Assembly (NCBI RefSeq): GCF_947623445.1
Contig: NC_135243.1
Span: forward strand, 5,210,501-5,274,500
DNA length: 64,000 nt
Source: Clavelina lepadiformis
Taxonomy: Eukaryota; Chordata; Ascidiacea; Aplousobranchia; Clavelinidae
Reading direction: 5' to 3'
The notes below the pieces were generated by a model. That model had not been told where the DNA came from, searched no databases, and was given only the letters and a program-made list of their open reading frames with translations. Position numbers and translations under genes: made by a program. This document shows positions 12,199 through 24,002 of this stretch, piece after piece (the first letter of the stretch is position 1; each line of letters starts with the position of its first letter).

Positions 12199-15100
12199 TT
12201 AACTTGATTCATCAGGGACACTTCTGCAATTGTGCTCGACCTTCAGATTTGGCGACCAGCTTAATAAATTTCTCCCTATACTTTTGCACAACAAAAGTAT
12301 ATTTTTGTCACAACAAACACGCTAGTTAAAGTGTTTTAGAAATTTTATTTACAAATCCAAGAATTTGCTTTTTCTTTATTGTATTTTCTAGGCCTCTATT
12401 TACTTATTAGTTACTAGTTACTTACTTACTAGATTTCAATTCATTGGAAAATTTTGGAATCCGCACTCAGAAAGCTGTAAAAAGTCAAAATTTAAAGTTG
12501 GCCTCAAATAATTGTGTATTGACTTAAAACATAGACAACGCCCTTAATTCGCCTTGGATATATGTCTGGATTAGTATCGGGAAACATAGCCAACGTAATT
12601 CAACCGTTATGTGAGAGAAAAAACATGTTTAAAAACATCCATTTTATAAGTTGGTGGTCGAGTAAAACAACTGTACCTTTGAAGGTGTAATGCAAAATGG
12701 TGACGGCAGCAACAAGGATAGCAATAATTATAAGGCTTAGCAATAGAAATGCAACAAATCTGATAACTTTTACTTCATGGTTCCTCACCACTGTAAAATA
12801 CATATAAATCAGGTCAGTTGTTACAGTGTGAAGTGTTTATAACGATGCGATACATGTTACCTATATCTGCTTCGGTTTGAAGGCTGCTGTCGCTTGATAC
12901 ACTCCGATCAATATCCTCCGATACTGGTAAATAATGGTTAAATTAGGGTTAAAACTAAATCAAAAACAAAGAATTAAACACAAGTCTCTTGATATGCAAC
13001 GCATAGTATTGATCAAGTTGAATTCGTATTGAAATTACTGCAAATTTTTGAAAATTGACGTCATGAAAATGTAAAGTTAAACAAACGGCTGTAAACAATG
13101 GCAGATTCTTAGCAAAAATAATTAACTTAAGTCAAATGGCAAACATCGTCGATTTCCTAAAACCAAATGATAGATAAAAATTTTTATTAATCCAAAACAC
13201 AAAAAAATGGACAAAACCTAATTTTAAACAAAACAAAGGTTCTATTAATCTATTACAAGATTTTATTGGAAGAAGGAACAACACTGTGTTGTAATTATAT
13301 ATCACCAAACTTACCATCATTGACAGTTTCTTCAGATACGTTGATGCCAACAATTGGTTCTGTGTCTACGTCGAGTGGCATCGAATGTTCAGGGGCTTGG
13401 GGATAAAGTATTCATGTTAAAACTACATGATTAAACTGTAGCTGAATTAACAAAAGAAACAATTTAAACTCAATTCAATAATGCCTTTTAACTTAGGTGT
13501 TTCGGCAAGATAGCAATCATAATATAGCTTTATCCTTCACGCTTCTTATAATTTGCTAGCAAGTTCATTGTTTTGAAAAGATATAGGAACTATAGCACGA
13601 CAAGTTTTTAATTTTCATGTTTCCACCCTCGTGATTCGGTTTAACACAGTTTCCTTGGCTCAATTTATTACATTTGCATTTTTCCGTCTTTCAGGAACAC
13701 GTTAAATTATGTTTGCTTGAAATAATTTTTGTCAACTATTTCTCAGTTTAAAATTGATCGATTACGTATTGTCAAATTTTCAATAGGCCTACGCCTACAA
13801 CTTTCATGGAATTACTTGCTTGTTTAAAAAACCTTTACATCAAACATTGCAAATTCCTTTATAATATACCTTCATGGATAAAACTCGTTTTCTTCGCCTT
13901 CACTGCTGACGTTTAAGCTTCTTATGATTTGTATGTAAAACGTTATCAGCAAAATTAAACACTATTTTGTTCAAACAAAAGCATAAATTACTTTAGACGT
14001 GTCAGGGACAGATATCATACAACCCGACAAAATTTTTTGAAAATCTAAATCTTTGACCGATGTTGCAGCATAAAGTTACATTTTAAGCAAATTCGGATAA
14101 AATTTGTCATATTTGCATTTCCTTTTTTTCAAAACACCTTAACTTGTTTTTGCCTAAAATTATAATATCTTTACCTTAGAAGTACAAATTTATCTCTGCC
14201 TAAAATAGTTTTTGCCAAACAATCTGTCTGTTTAAAATCAACCTAAAATTCGGCAAACTTTCAAACTATTTGATCGTTAAAAACGTTTATAACCAACAAT
14301 GCAGCTCTCTGTAATATACCTTCATCGATACTTTCTTCGACTTGGTTGTCGGCTGAACTACTTCCCGTCGCCTTCACTGCTGACGTTGAAGCTTCTGGTG
14401 ATTTGTTTTTAAAACATTATCAACAAAATGACAAGAATTTGGAATTGTTGACGATTTTTATAACAAAAAGATACATTTTAAGCAAACTCGTATAAATATG
14501 TGGAAGACTCCTGACATGTGACCTGTGCGAATGGTAGTCAATGGTAAAGTTGATGTCACTTTCAATTTTAAACAATTAGAAAGGAATTGTTAATTGTGAT
14601 GGAAAACTTTGCCATTTGCACTTGATGTAAGTAAATAGATGTTAGCAATGTCCTATTTCAACTGTAATATTTATGCTATGTTTGAATGGTCTTAAAACTA
14701 AGCAGATATAATATATAGCCCAATGAAAATTTTCTATGATTTAAAGGTTGTTTCTAGACATCGATTTTTAGTAAAAAACAAACATTTTTAAAGGCACAGT
14801 GCCTTTAAAAGGATTCATGTTTTTGATGTGTGTTAAATGCTAAACGTTGCATTATTTGTATGATTTAATTGAAAAGTTTACTGTATACGGCAGAACCAAC
14901 CTTCACAGATGTTTTCCGGGTCTTCATTGCTAACTGAAGTTAATTCTTTTGTATTAAAGTCTGCTGTTGTAGATTCTGCATTTGTTTATGTTGAAATTTA
15001 TTTAAACAAATCTAAGAACAGTTATTGCACAGTACTGACCTACTTGAATTAACTTTGTTTCTAAGCAAAGGCTAAGTTATTCTAAATCAAAATTTGGTGA

Positions 15101-15367
15101 CTATCGCTATTTTACTTTGTTTGTGAGCAAAAAAGATTAAGTTTTCATAGTAAAGTGCTTTATTAAAGTAAAAAATTATCCCCACTTTAGCAAGCGCTAA
15201 CATGTTTGTAAGATTGTCAATCGATACTAATTACTTGTCGTTTTTTGGAGTATTCACTTTAAAAATTAAAGCAACTCACGATATATATGCTTGCCATCGT
15301 TGATAAGTTCTTCTTCTTCTTCTGTTTTGGTGATGATGATCTTTTCGGTTGCATCGTTGCCTGACAT
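12199..15367 (-). CDS. A3: acidic single-pass membrane protein, sub-family A copy 3
   Basis: Exons 15295-15367, 14901-14975, 14320-14394, 13315-13395, 12861-12923, 12677-12790 and 12199-12275; ~185 residues. It begins MSGNDATEKI and keeps the ESTTADF, EASTSAV and EHSMPLD modules. The membrane exon has helix FVAFLLLSLIIIAILVAAV, and the tail again ends RSVPDESS. A second EASTSA-type exon (13870-13920) is 24 nt shorter than normal and has an in-frame TAA, so it must be skipped for a membrane protein to be made. Exon 2 has a weak donor (G|GTTGGT). Intron 1 is again GC-AG. Promoter 15834-15911; poly(A) 11937. Confidence 0.62.
13870..13920 (-). pseudogene. Decayed duplicate module exon in A3
   Basis: It aligns to the 75-nt EASTSA module exon of A2 (8226-8300) with intact splice-site words on both sides (AAG| and GAAG|GTATA). 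It lacks 24 nt and has TAA three codons in. The A4 counterpart (20154-20204) has the same 24-nt loss but a different stop, so the deletion came first and the stops arose separately. Confidence 0.6.
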
Positions 15368-15833
15368 ATTTGCTTTTGATGAATTGGGGTTAAAAAAATT
15401 AACAAAAACAGAAAATAAATCGTTTCACTTAAGAAATATTTAAGTACTGTTGATGTAAAATAAATCAATCATTAAATTTTTCACAATCAGTGATACTTAA
15501 CAGTTACTTTGGGAAAATAACTAAACAGTTTAATGAGTGTTTGTATAAATATAAAATAAGGCAAAGAAAATATAAATACAGGTGACCAAAAAATTTTTCA
15601 AAAACTTTTCCTTTAGCGAGCCTCTATTGCCACACCAAGCTTGAAATCACATTTAACACTCAGGTCACCAAACTATATCATCAAGACGTTAATAACAATT
15701 TTTACTTGTTAAGTTGATATTACCACAAAATAATACACCAGTTATCTTGTGGTTAACAAACACGGCATAATACAAAAGTTGTCTCACAAACCACTTGTCA
15801 CCAAAAAAGTTAACAAACGTGACAAACGCAATC

Positions 15834-15911
15834 AACGTGCGCATCTGAATGATTAATTATCATTAAAGTTGCCACGTCGAGCAAAGTTGGTTTCACGCTC
15901 CAATGAGCATA
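15834..15911 (-). promoter_or_regulatory. Promoter block of A3
   Basis: Same block as A1 and A2 but with several differences around the CACGTG core (here GCGCACGTTG on the minus strand). GGAGCGTGAAACC and GCAAC are kept. About 470 bases before the ATG. Confidence 0.5.
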
Positions 15912-17602
15912 TTTAAAATTTATATTTAAACTTTGGATGGGGAACAATACCTATGAATTGTTTGTTAAACTAAAATAATTCCCTATACAGTTTTCATAAA
16001 TCTGTCTCAGACCAAAAGTGACAACGTGAATGTAAATTGCACTCATTGTTGACAATGATGACTTTTGCAATGTGGTAGAAAATTTGTCATTATTTTGTTT
16101 CCAGATCTTACTGTAGTATTACGATGAAAACAACATTTTCATGGTGATTATATTTCAAAGTTTGAAAACAATAAAAAGTTTAATTTCAAAACTTCAAGTT
16201 TTTTGAAAAAAAATTTTTAACATAAAACTTGTTCGCAGCAAATTGCAATAACCGCCTTTATTTGTGGTATCCTGGTGTTGATAGCAATAATCCTACAATG
16301 TATCCATATCGAAACAGATCTTTTGAAACGTAAAATTTTCATTATTAACTCTCATAACTTAATCAAAATAAAAACATTTTTCCTCATTAAAGTCCTTTTT
16401 TGCCTAAACAACAAATTCCAAAAAAGTCTGAGTTCATATCCTACATTTTTCTAAATAGCAAGCTGAAGAAATTTGTTTAAACTTACAAAGCTCATGTGCT
16501 TGTTTCATCCACATTTGGATTTCCTTTTGGCCTTTAAGTAAAGTATGTAATAAAGCATATATTGCAAGACGTACTTGCAACTTTGTACAGGCAAGGCAGC
16601 TACACAATGTTGAACGTACAGGTAAATTTGTAAAAGCGAAAAATTTTTGAACTAAATTACATAATGAAATATTATTGCTTGTTCAACTTAAGATCAAAGC
16701 TTAACTTTTGGTCTCTGAGAATTTTGATATTTTTAGAGATAACGCAACAGAAATCACTTGACTCCGGCGTCTCGTTCTTGGCATAATCAATCTAGTCAAC
16801 TAACATCTGGTCATAAACATCTTCAATTTTTCACGTCATCTAATCTATGCTTATTGATTATTATAGTTACTTACACAGCGGAAGTCAACGTTTTACGTTT
16901 GAATTCTTCCTGGTCTTGTACCGTCAACGGCCAGTCAAAATAGCCAAAGCCAATATAAAACAAATTTATTTGCCGGCATAGAACAGCATAACAAAGATCT
17001 TCCCGGTCGGGCCCCAAAATCTGATTAAATTCTTAATTATCATCGCGTCCTCATTTGTCTGCAACGATTCAAACAGCGCTGCGATTCATCATTTTCATGC
17101 TCATAGGTGAGGACAGCTTCAAAATAAAATGCTTGAAAATGTGTGTAAACACAATAAAAAATGTACGAACAAACCTAAAATGTGAAATACTGAAACTAAT
17201 TTAAAGTACAAAGCAGTAAACAACATGACGTACATCTATACGCGCATGGGCAAGGTTTAAGATGCATTTTGATCTTGCGCGTAACTTAAAATTTAACGAT
17301 GCACGTCTGATAAATAGCCTATAACTGCACTTCTGATAAAATTTCGTTACAATTGCAAACTAAGACCTTGTGCAAGCTTAGTTATGTTTGATATTTCAGT
17401 GGCATCGAAAACTACTTGGGTTAAATTGAAATTCGGTTTATTCGCAAGCATTAAGATTTTAAATGAAATAACATACGCGCAGTGTTTTTTTTAAGGTGTT
17501 TTGGGGGACCGAAACGGTCCCCCAAATTTCTCCAGCGGTTTCCCAAAATTTGGACTTGCAAGACTGGACAAGCAAATATGGCTATTTTTTGGTATTTAAA
17601 TG

Positions 17603-18453
17603 GGTGTACCGACACTTAATCACGCGACACTTAATCACGCGACGCTTAATCACCGACACATAATCACTAGGACATTTAATCACGCGACTTGGATACTTAA
17701 TCAGGCGACATTTAATCACGCGACACATAATCACTTCGATGTCGGAAAAGCGTGAGGAAAATCCAGTAATTCAAGCTCGTGTGCATCTCTCTGTGGAGTC
17801 TAATGACGAATTAAGAACAGCTGTTCGGTGTTTACCAGCCTTAGCCATGGTCCCTTCCTCTGACGTAGTCGAGTCTTTTCTGATCTTAGCTGATAGCATG
17901 CCCGATCACGAGAAGATGCCTGAACTGCTTTCGTATTTCGAACACACATATATAAGAGGCAGACGACGTCCGGGACGTGGTGAAAATTACGGCTCAGCCA
18001 TCTTTCCAATCGAAAGTTAGAATCATTACGAAGCCGGGGCAGGTTGCATTGCAAGAACCACAAATGCAGTCGAAGGTTGGCATTTTGGTCTCCAAGTGCT
18101 TTTTCAATGCCACCACCCGACATTGTGGACTGTCATACAGGGAATTGAAAAAGACATTCAAATGCAACGTGCAACGTTTCTGCAAGGAATTGCTGGTACT
18201 CAACCTTCTATTCCAATGCGGTACAAGACACTGAAACTGCGCGTGCAAAACACAGTTGACCGTTATCTGTCAAGCGAGATTTTAGTCTATCTTCGTGCAG
18301 TTGCTTACATTTCCCATGCATAACATTGCTGTAAATTGTAAATAAATATTGTAAATGTGTGATTAAGTGTCGCGTGATTAAATGTCCTAGTGATTATGTG
18401 TCGGTGATTAAGCGTCGCGTGATTAAGTGTTGCGTGATTAAGTGTCACCATTC
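17603..18453 (+). mobile_element. MULE-type DNA transposon inserted in the hAT element
   Basis: It has a perfect 9-bp target-site duplication ATTTAAATG (17594-17602 and 18454-18462), the length expected of Mutator-like elements. The inverted repeats of ~95 bases are made of short sub-repeats of the type CACTTAATCACGCGA. The interior encodes a transposase C-terminal fragment (17739-18323). At 851 bp it lacks the catalytic region and cannot be autonomous. Confidence 0.85.
17739..18323 (+). pseudogene. C-terminal fragment of a MULE transposase
   Basis: One reading frame of ~195 codons from MSEKREENPV to AVAYISHA. It has the hallmarks of the MULE transposase tail: LPALAMVP, then FPIES, NHYEAG, RTTNAVEGWHFGLQ and QCHHPTLW. 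Family proteins usually read W-N-x-Y/H-E at the FPIE site. Here the W codon is TAG at 18018-18020, so the frame is broken once. The N-terminal zinc-finger and DDE catalytic region are absent, so this is an internally deleted copy. The antisense ORFs over the same bases are shadows. Confidence 0.8.
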
Positions 18454-18731
18454 ATTTAAATGAAACACTTGCGGTCTCGTAAAACTACTTAGCGGTCACC
18501 CAAATCAAACCTTAAAAAAAAACCTGCATACGCGTAACAAAAGTTGTTTAAACAATAGCATGCCAAACACTCAAAAACAGATAAAGAATATAATATATTT
18601 GTTTAAATTATGGCACAATTAATAGAAAATCTAAGGTTTATGAAACATATTTTTACGAAACGCAGAATCATTTGACACAATTAGTATTGTTTGAGATTGT
18701 GTGATGAAGTTTTCCAAAAGCTTTCTTCTAA

Positions 18732-21700
18732 TTAACTTGATTTATCAGAGACACTTCTGCAAATTTTTCCGACTATTCTGCTTTGAAGACGAGCATTTTG
18801 GATTGGCTTATCTATGAAAAAGATATGGAAAGGATGTTAACATCAAACAATAACAACATAATGTGGCAGGGATAATTTTCCACAATAAAAGTATGTTTTA
18901 TGTTGTCTGCCAGAACAAATTTTTTACAAATTTTATTTACAAATCCAAGAATTTGCCGTTTCGCAGATATTTTAGCTTTAAGATCACTTAAGACTTACTA
19001 CATTTTTGGATTATTGGAAAGTTTCGGGATGCGCAACTAGAATGCTGTAGAAAATCAAAATATATAGTTGGCCTTACATATTTTGCAGTGATCCCATTAA
19101 ATCAGAATGGCTATAAATCAATGTGGATATATGCCAACTCTACAGTAGTATTGGAAAATATGGTCAGAGTAATATTACCGCTTATTTTACGAAAGTCGTG
19201 CATAAAAACATTGATTTTGTAAGTTGGTAACGTAAAATAACTGTACCTTTGAAGGAGAAATGAAGTGTTAACACAATGCCAACAACAACGATAACAATGC
19301 AGCTTATCATCATAATTGCAATTGTTCGCATGTTGTTTACTAGAGAAATTCTTTCGGCTGAAAAATACGTGTAAACCTGCAGAGATTTGTTACAGTTTTA
19401 TTTAAATAATTCGTAACATTGGAATATACTTTACCCACATCTACTTCAGATCTAAAGTTGCTATGGCTTGTTTCTCCTGAATCATTGTTTCCGGACACTG
19501 GTAAATTAGTGTTATAAAAGTAAAAGTTATAAGCTTTTTTAAGAGTTATAATATTAAATATAAACTAAAAGGTATAAAATTAGTCATACATTGTACTGTA
19601 TACAGATAAACAATTATTTTGACATACAACGCATAGTATTGATCAAGTTTTAAAAAATTTGCATTAATATTGCTCCAAATTTTTAAACATTTAAGTCATC
19701 AAAAGTTACAGTTAAGCAAATGGCTGTAGGCATTGGCAGATTCTTAGTACAAACAATTAACTTAAGTCAGATTGAAAACAATGTCGACTTCCCAACGCAT
19801 AGTATTGATCAAGTTTTAAAAAATTCGCATTAATATTGCTCCAAATTTTCAGATTGAAAACAATGTCGACTTCCCAACACCAAATGATAGACAACAACTG
19901 TTATTAACCGAAGACAGTGAAGTGGAATAACCTATTCCTAAACTACACAAAGGTGGTATTGAAATGTTGTAAGCTTTTGTTGGAAGAACGCACAATACTG
20001 TTTTGTGCACTGTATATGCATTATTTTACTTAAACTAACCTAGAACTAAATTAGTACTATAAAGTAATCTACAAGTAACCTACAACTTTCATAAAATTAT
20101 AGGCTTGTTTAAAAACATTTACATCAAACATTGTGGATTCCTTCATAATATACCTTCATGGATAAAACTCGTTTCCGTCGCCTTCAATGCTTAGGTTGAA
20201 GCTTCTTAAGATTTGTTTTTAAAATGTTATCAACAAAATTAAAAACTATTTTTTTCAAACAAAAGCATAAATTACATTAGACTTTTCATGGACAGGTTTC
20301 ATTGAACCCAAGAAAAATTGTTGAAAATCTAAATCGTTGACCGATGTTGTGGCAAAAGGTTGCATTTTAAGCAAATTCGGATAAAAGTCATCATATTTGC
20401 ATTTTCCTTTTTTCAAAACACCTTAACATGTTTTTGTCTAAAATTATAATATCTGTACCTTAAAAGTACAAATTTATCTTTGCCTAAAATAGTTTTTGCC
20501 AAACAATCTGTCTATTTAAAATCGACCTAAAAACCGACAAACTTTTAAACTATTTGCTCCTTTAAAAACGTTTATAACCAACAACGCAGCTCTCTTTGTA
20601 ATATACCTTCATCGATACTTTCTTCGACTTGGTTGTTGGCAGAAATACTTTCCGTCGCCTTCACTGCTGACGTTGAAGCTTCTGGTGATTTGTTTTTAAA
20701 ACAATTTTAGCAAAATTTAAAACAATAATTTTCTGACAAAATCACAAGTCATTTAAAACAAAACGAATAAATTTGGATTCGTTGACCGATGTTATAGTAA
20801 AAAAGATACATTTTAACCAAATTTGTTGATCAACGTAGAAATAATCTCCGGACATATATACTGTGCAAATGGCAATCAATGCAGTAAGTTTATTCATATA
20901 TGTCAAATTATTACTGTAAAAAGTTAAAATGGAATTAACGACAGCATTTTACTGGAAAATCCTTGAGTTTTTGATTAGGAAGCTATGGGTATTTGCGATC
21001 TGCGGTTACAACTTCCATTTTAAACGATTAGGAAGAAATGGTAAACTATGATTGAAAACTTTTCCATTTGTTCTTGATGTAATGGATGTCAGCAATATCC
21101 CATTTTAACTGTAATATTAATGCTATCTTTGAATGGTCTAAAAACTAAGCAGACATATTATATAGCTCACCAAAAAGTTTTCTATGATTTAAAGAATGTT
21201 TCGAGCCATCGATTTTTAGTACAAAACAAACATTTTTAAAGACACAGGGCAAGTACTTTAACAAATATTCATGTTTGTGATTATGTTAAATGCTAAACGT
21301 TGCATTAGTTCTATGATTTAATTGAAAGCGTTTACTGCATACGGCAGAACTTACCTTCAAAATTGTTTTCCAGGTTTTCATTGCTAACCAAAGCTAATTC
21401 ACTTGTAGTAAAGTCTGCTGTTGTCCATTCTACAATTGTTATTGTTGAAATTTATTTAAACAAATTTAAAAACAGTTATTGCACAGTACTGCCCTACTTG
21501 AAGTAACCTTGTTTCTAACCAAAGGTTACGTTATTCAAAATCAAAATTTATTGACTACTGCTTTTCTATTTTCTTCGTGAGTGAAAACAGAGAAAATTTC
21601 TGTAGTAAGTTACTTTATTAAAGTAAAAAATTATCCCTGGTTTAGCAAGCGCTATCATGTTTGTAAGAATGCAAATCGTTAAAAATTACTTATCGGTTTT

Positions 21701-21826
21701 TGGAACTTCCACTTTGTTTATTAAAGCAAGTCACGCTACATATAACTTATACTTGCCATCATCAATGAATTCTTCTTCTTCTTCTGTGTTTGTGATAATC
21801 TTTTCCATTGAATCGTTGACTGACAT
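18732..21826 (-). CDS. A4: acidic single-pass membrane protein, sub-family A copy 4
   Basis: Exons 21757-21826, 21355-21429, 20607-20681, 19435-19497, 19247-19357 and 18732-18811; ~157 residues. It starts MSVNDSMEKI with an acidic run of Glu, then EWTTADF and EASTSAV modules, a VSGNNDSGETS exon, and a membrane exon (helix TIAIMMISCIVIVVVGIVL after LVNNMR). The tail ends RSVSDKSS. It lacks the EHS module exon entirely. The extra EASTSA exon (20154-20204) has a stop and must be skipped. It is the most diverged of A2-A4. The GC donor of intron 1 is kept (G|GCAAGT). Promoter 22279-22357; poly(A) 17437, which lies beyond the hAT/MULE insertion in the 3' region. Confidence 0.58.
20154..20204 (-). 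pseudogene. Decayed duplicate module exon in A4
   Basis: A 51-nt relic of the EASTSA module with the same 24-nt internal loss as in A3. It has an in-frame TAA where the normal exon reads ACGTCAGCA. The splice-site words are still present. Confidence 0.55.
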
Positions 21827-22278
21827 ATTTGCTTTTGATGAATTGTGATTAAAAAGAATAAACAAAAACAAAAAATAAATCTTTTAACTTAAGAAATATT
21901 TAAGTACTGTTGATGTAAAATAGATCAATCAATACATTTTTCACAATCAGTTTAAGTTTTTTTGACACTTTCGGAAAAACATGAAAACAATTTAAAAAAC
22001 ACTTTAACGAGCGCTTGAAGAAAAGGAAACTACACCTGACTAGAATATATTTCAGAAAATTTGCCGTTAGCCGTCCTCCATTCTCACAAACAAACACAAA
22101 ATCAAATTTAACTACCTCATCAAGAAATTGAAAACATTTTTACTTGGTGAGGTGATACTACAACAAAATAAATACCAGTTACTCTGTCTGTTACTGTTAA
22201 CCAACACGACATGATGCAGAAGGTATATGCTAAAACCACTTGCCAGCAAATAAACTTAACAAACTTGAAAATCTCAAT

Positions 22279-22357
22279 CAACGTGCGCAGTTGACTGAGT
22301 AATTTTCATTGAAGTTGCCACGTCGTGCAAAGTGAATTTCACGCCCCAATGAGCATG
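22279..22357 (-). promoter_or_regulatory. Promoter block of A4
   Basis: Same block, slightly diverged: on the minus strand GCTCATTGGGGCGTGAAA, then TGCACGACGTGGCAAC, then TCAGTCAACTGCGCACGT. About 450 bases before the A4 ATG. Confidence 0.5.
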
Positions 22358-22950
22358 TCTAAAATTTATTTAAACTTTGAATGGGAAACAATATTTATAA
22401 ATTGTTTGTTAAATTTAAAATACTTCCCTATACAGTTTTCATAAATCTGTCTCAGATAAAAAGTGGACAGATGAATGTAAATTGCGTTATGTTTTATTCA
22501 AAACGAAAGGAAACTGATGAAGTGATGGTAGGCTACAAGTAAAATAAACCTGAAGTAAACTATTTAGCAACTGTCAGTTAAACGTTATGAAGCTCTGTAA
22601 ATCAAGAAGCACCAAAGTAGATGAAAGATAAGTTAAAATATAAATGTGAAGGACCATGACATTTCATTATAGTAACTACACTAAATTGCCTAAAATATAA
22701 AATGTGCTATTTTCTAAAATCCTTTTTACTCAAACAATAAATTATAAACATTATCTGAGTAAATATTCCTTTTAAGTTCCTATTATTATTTATCTTTTAT
22801 TTATGTAGTGGAGTTTTAATGCGACTGTTTAAATCATATTTTTTACACTACTTTTTATTTCTGGACAAACAAAGTTTTAACCATGATGTTTTGATTTAAT
22901 AACAAAATAGGTTTTCTTCCCCAACAATACCCTTAAAATTACTCAGCTCG

Positions 22951-23032
22951 TGTTCAACGGAGCGTTAAACCAAGCTTGCTCGATATGTCAGTTTCATTGT
23001 CCTTCAATCAGTCAGCTTTGCACGTGTGATGG
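22951..23032 (+). promoter_or_regulatory. Promoter block of P1
   Basis: On the plus strand it reads GGAGCGTTAAACCAA, then TTGC, then TTTCATTGTCC, then CAATCAGTCAG, then TGCACGTG. This is the same order and spacing as the minus-strand A blocks, in the opposite orientation. It sits ~230 bases before the P1 ATG. Confidence 0.6.
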
Positions 23033-23262
23033 GGTAGATTCGTTTTTTATTACTGTCTGAGGCTGAGTGTCAAACCTTGTTCTGTGCTAATTGATATAAT
23101 CAAACACTGGTGTCTTTGCTAGTTTATTTTTTTAAACCGTGTTTATAAACATCGAAAATGAAACTTTTCTCTTTTAAGGCATTCAGAAGTTTTTTGGTCC
23201 AACTAGAGTTGTTTTTAGTTCTATTTGAATTAATTTAGTTATCATAAAAAAAAATTGGCGAA

Positions 23263-24002
23263 ATGTCAGATGTCAAATCGAAAGGATCCGGAGCTGGTGA
23301 TAATCACGAGGAAGATAATCATGAAGGTTGTAAGTTTGTAAATATTGTATACATCTAAGTTCAAATCCAAATACTTATCAATGTTTATGTCACAGTCGAG
23401 ATTCCGGCTTGGGCTTCGAGCGCCATCGTCACCATATTCATTGCTTTCATATTTTCGGGTTCGATGATATTTATATTTGTGTTGGTGCTCAGGCCATTCG
23501 ACTTCAAGGAGGTATATTTACGTAGCAAGAGACAGCTTTTTTGTGACGAAATCAAAATATTGATGGATCTGATTAAAAAAAGTAGTGTAGGCTAATTTTG
23601 AAGACATGTTTTGAAGGGATATGAAACGGTGTATATGTTTCTGACTTCAGCCGAAGTTTTGAGGACACACAATAACATCGAAGGTAAAGGCAAGTTTGTA
23701 TAAAAAAGTAATTGTGTATAAATTGTGATTGTGTGATTAAACTTGTAATATTTTAAGTAGATCTGATAGAGACACTTTGGCAATAATTTGTGGCACCTCG
23801 ATGTGATATCACAACAACTTCTGCTGATTTCTGGGATACGAGAAAAATTTATGGTGAAGTTTTGTGCTTCGGTTGATGCTTTTGAAAGTTGTGGTGTGTT
23901 ACATAAGAATTAGCTGTTGTTTTTCTATTACCTACAACTATTTATTTTGAAGATAAAATAAAAAGCAAATGTTTGCGCAAATCAGTTGAATATTGGACAT
24001 AA
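23263..24002 (+). CDS. P1: small single-pass membrane protein
   Basis: Exons 23263-23329 (MSDVKSKGSGAGDNHEEDNH, hydrophilic and acidic), 23396-23511 (membrane exon, helix IVTIFIAFIFSGSMIFIFVL, entering in phase 1 and leaving in phase 0), 23617-23683 (GYETVYMFLTSAEVLRTHNN) and a tentative last exon 23953-24002 ending SVEYWT; ~99 residues. Intron 1 is 66 bp, like the pre-membrane intron in every other member. The phase pattern 1, 0, 1 is identical to that of M, P2, B and C1-C3. No signal peptide. The first three exons are well supported; the last is chosen only on phase. Function unknown. Confidence 0.55.

Larger units (their letters stand above)
17480..18526. mobile_element. hAT-like non-autonomous element, host of a nested MULE
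   Basis: The left end is CAGTGTTTTTTTTAAGG and the right end, reverse complemented, is CAGGTTTTTTTTTAAGG. The element is flanked by a perfect 8-bp target-site duplication CATACGCG at 17472-17479 and 18527-18534. Eight-base duplications and CAG-type ends are typical of hAT elements. Apart from the MULE at 17603-18453, its own sequence is only ~200 bases and holds no gene, so it is a MITE. Confidence 0.8.

Noticed and set aside
17800-18248. Minus-strand ORFs over the MULE
   Set aside because: Shadows of the recognised transposase frame on the plus strand.
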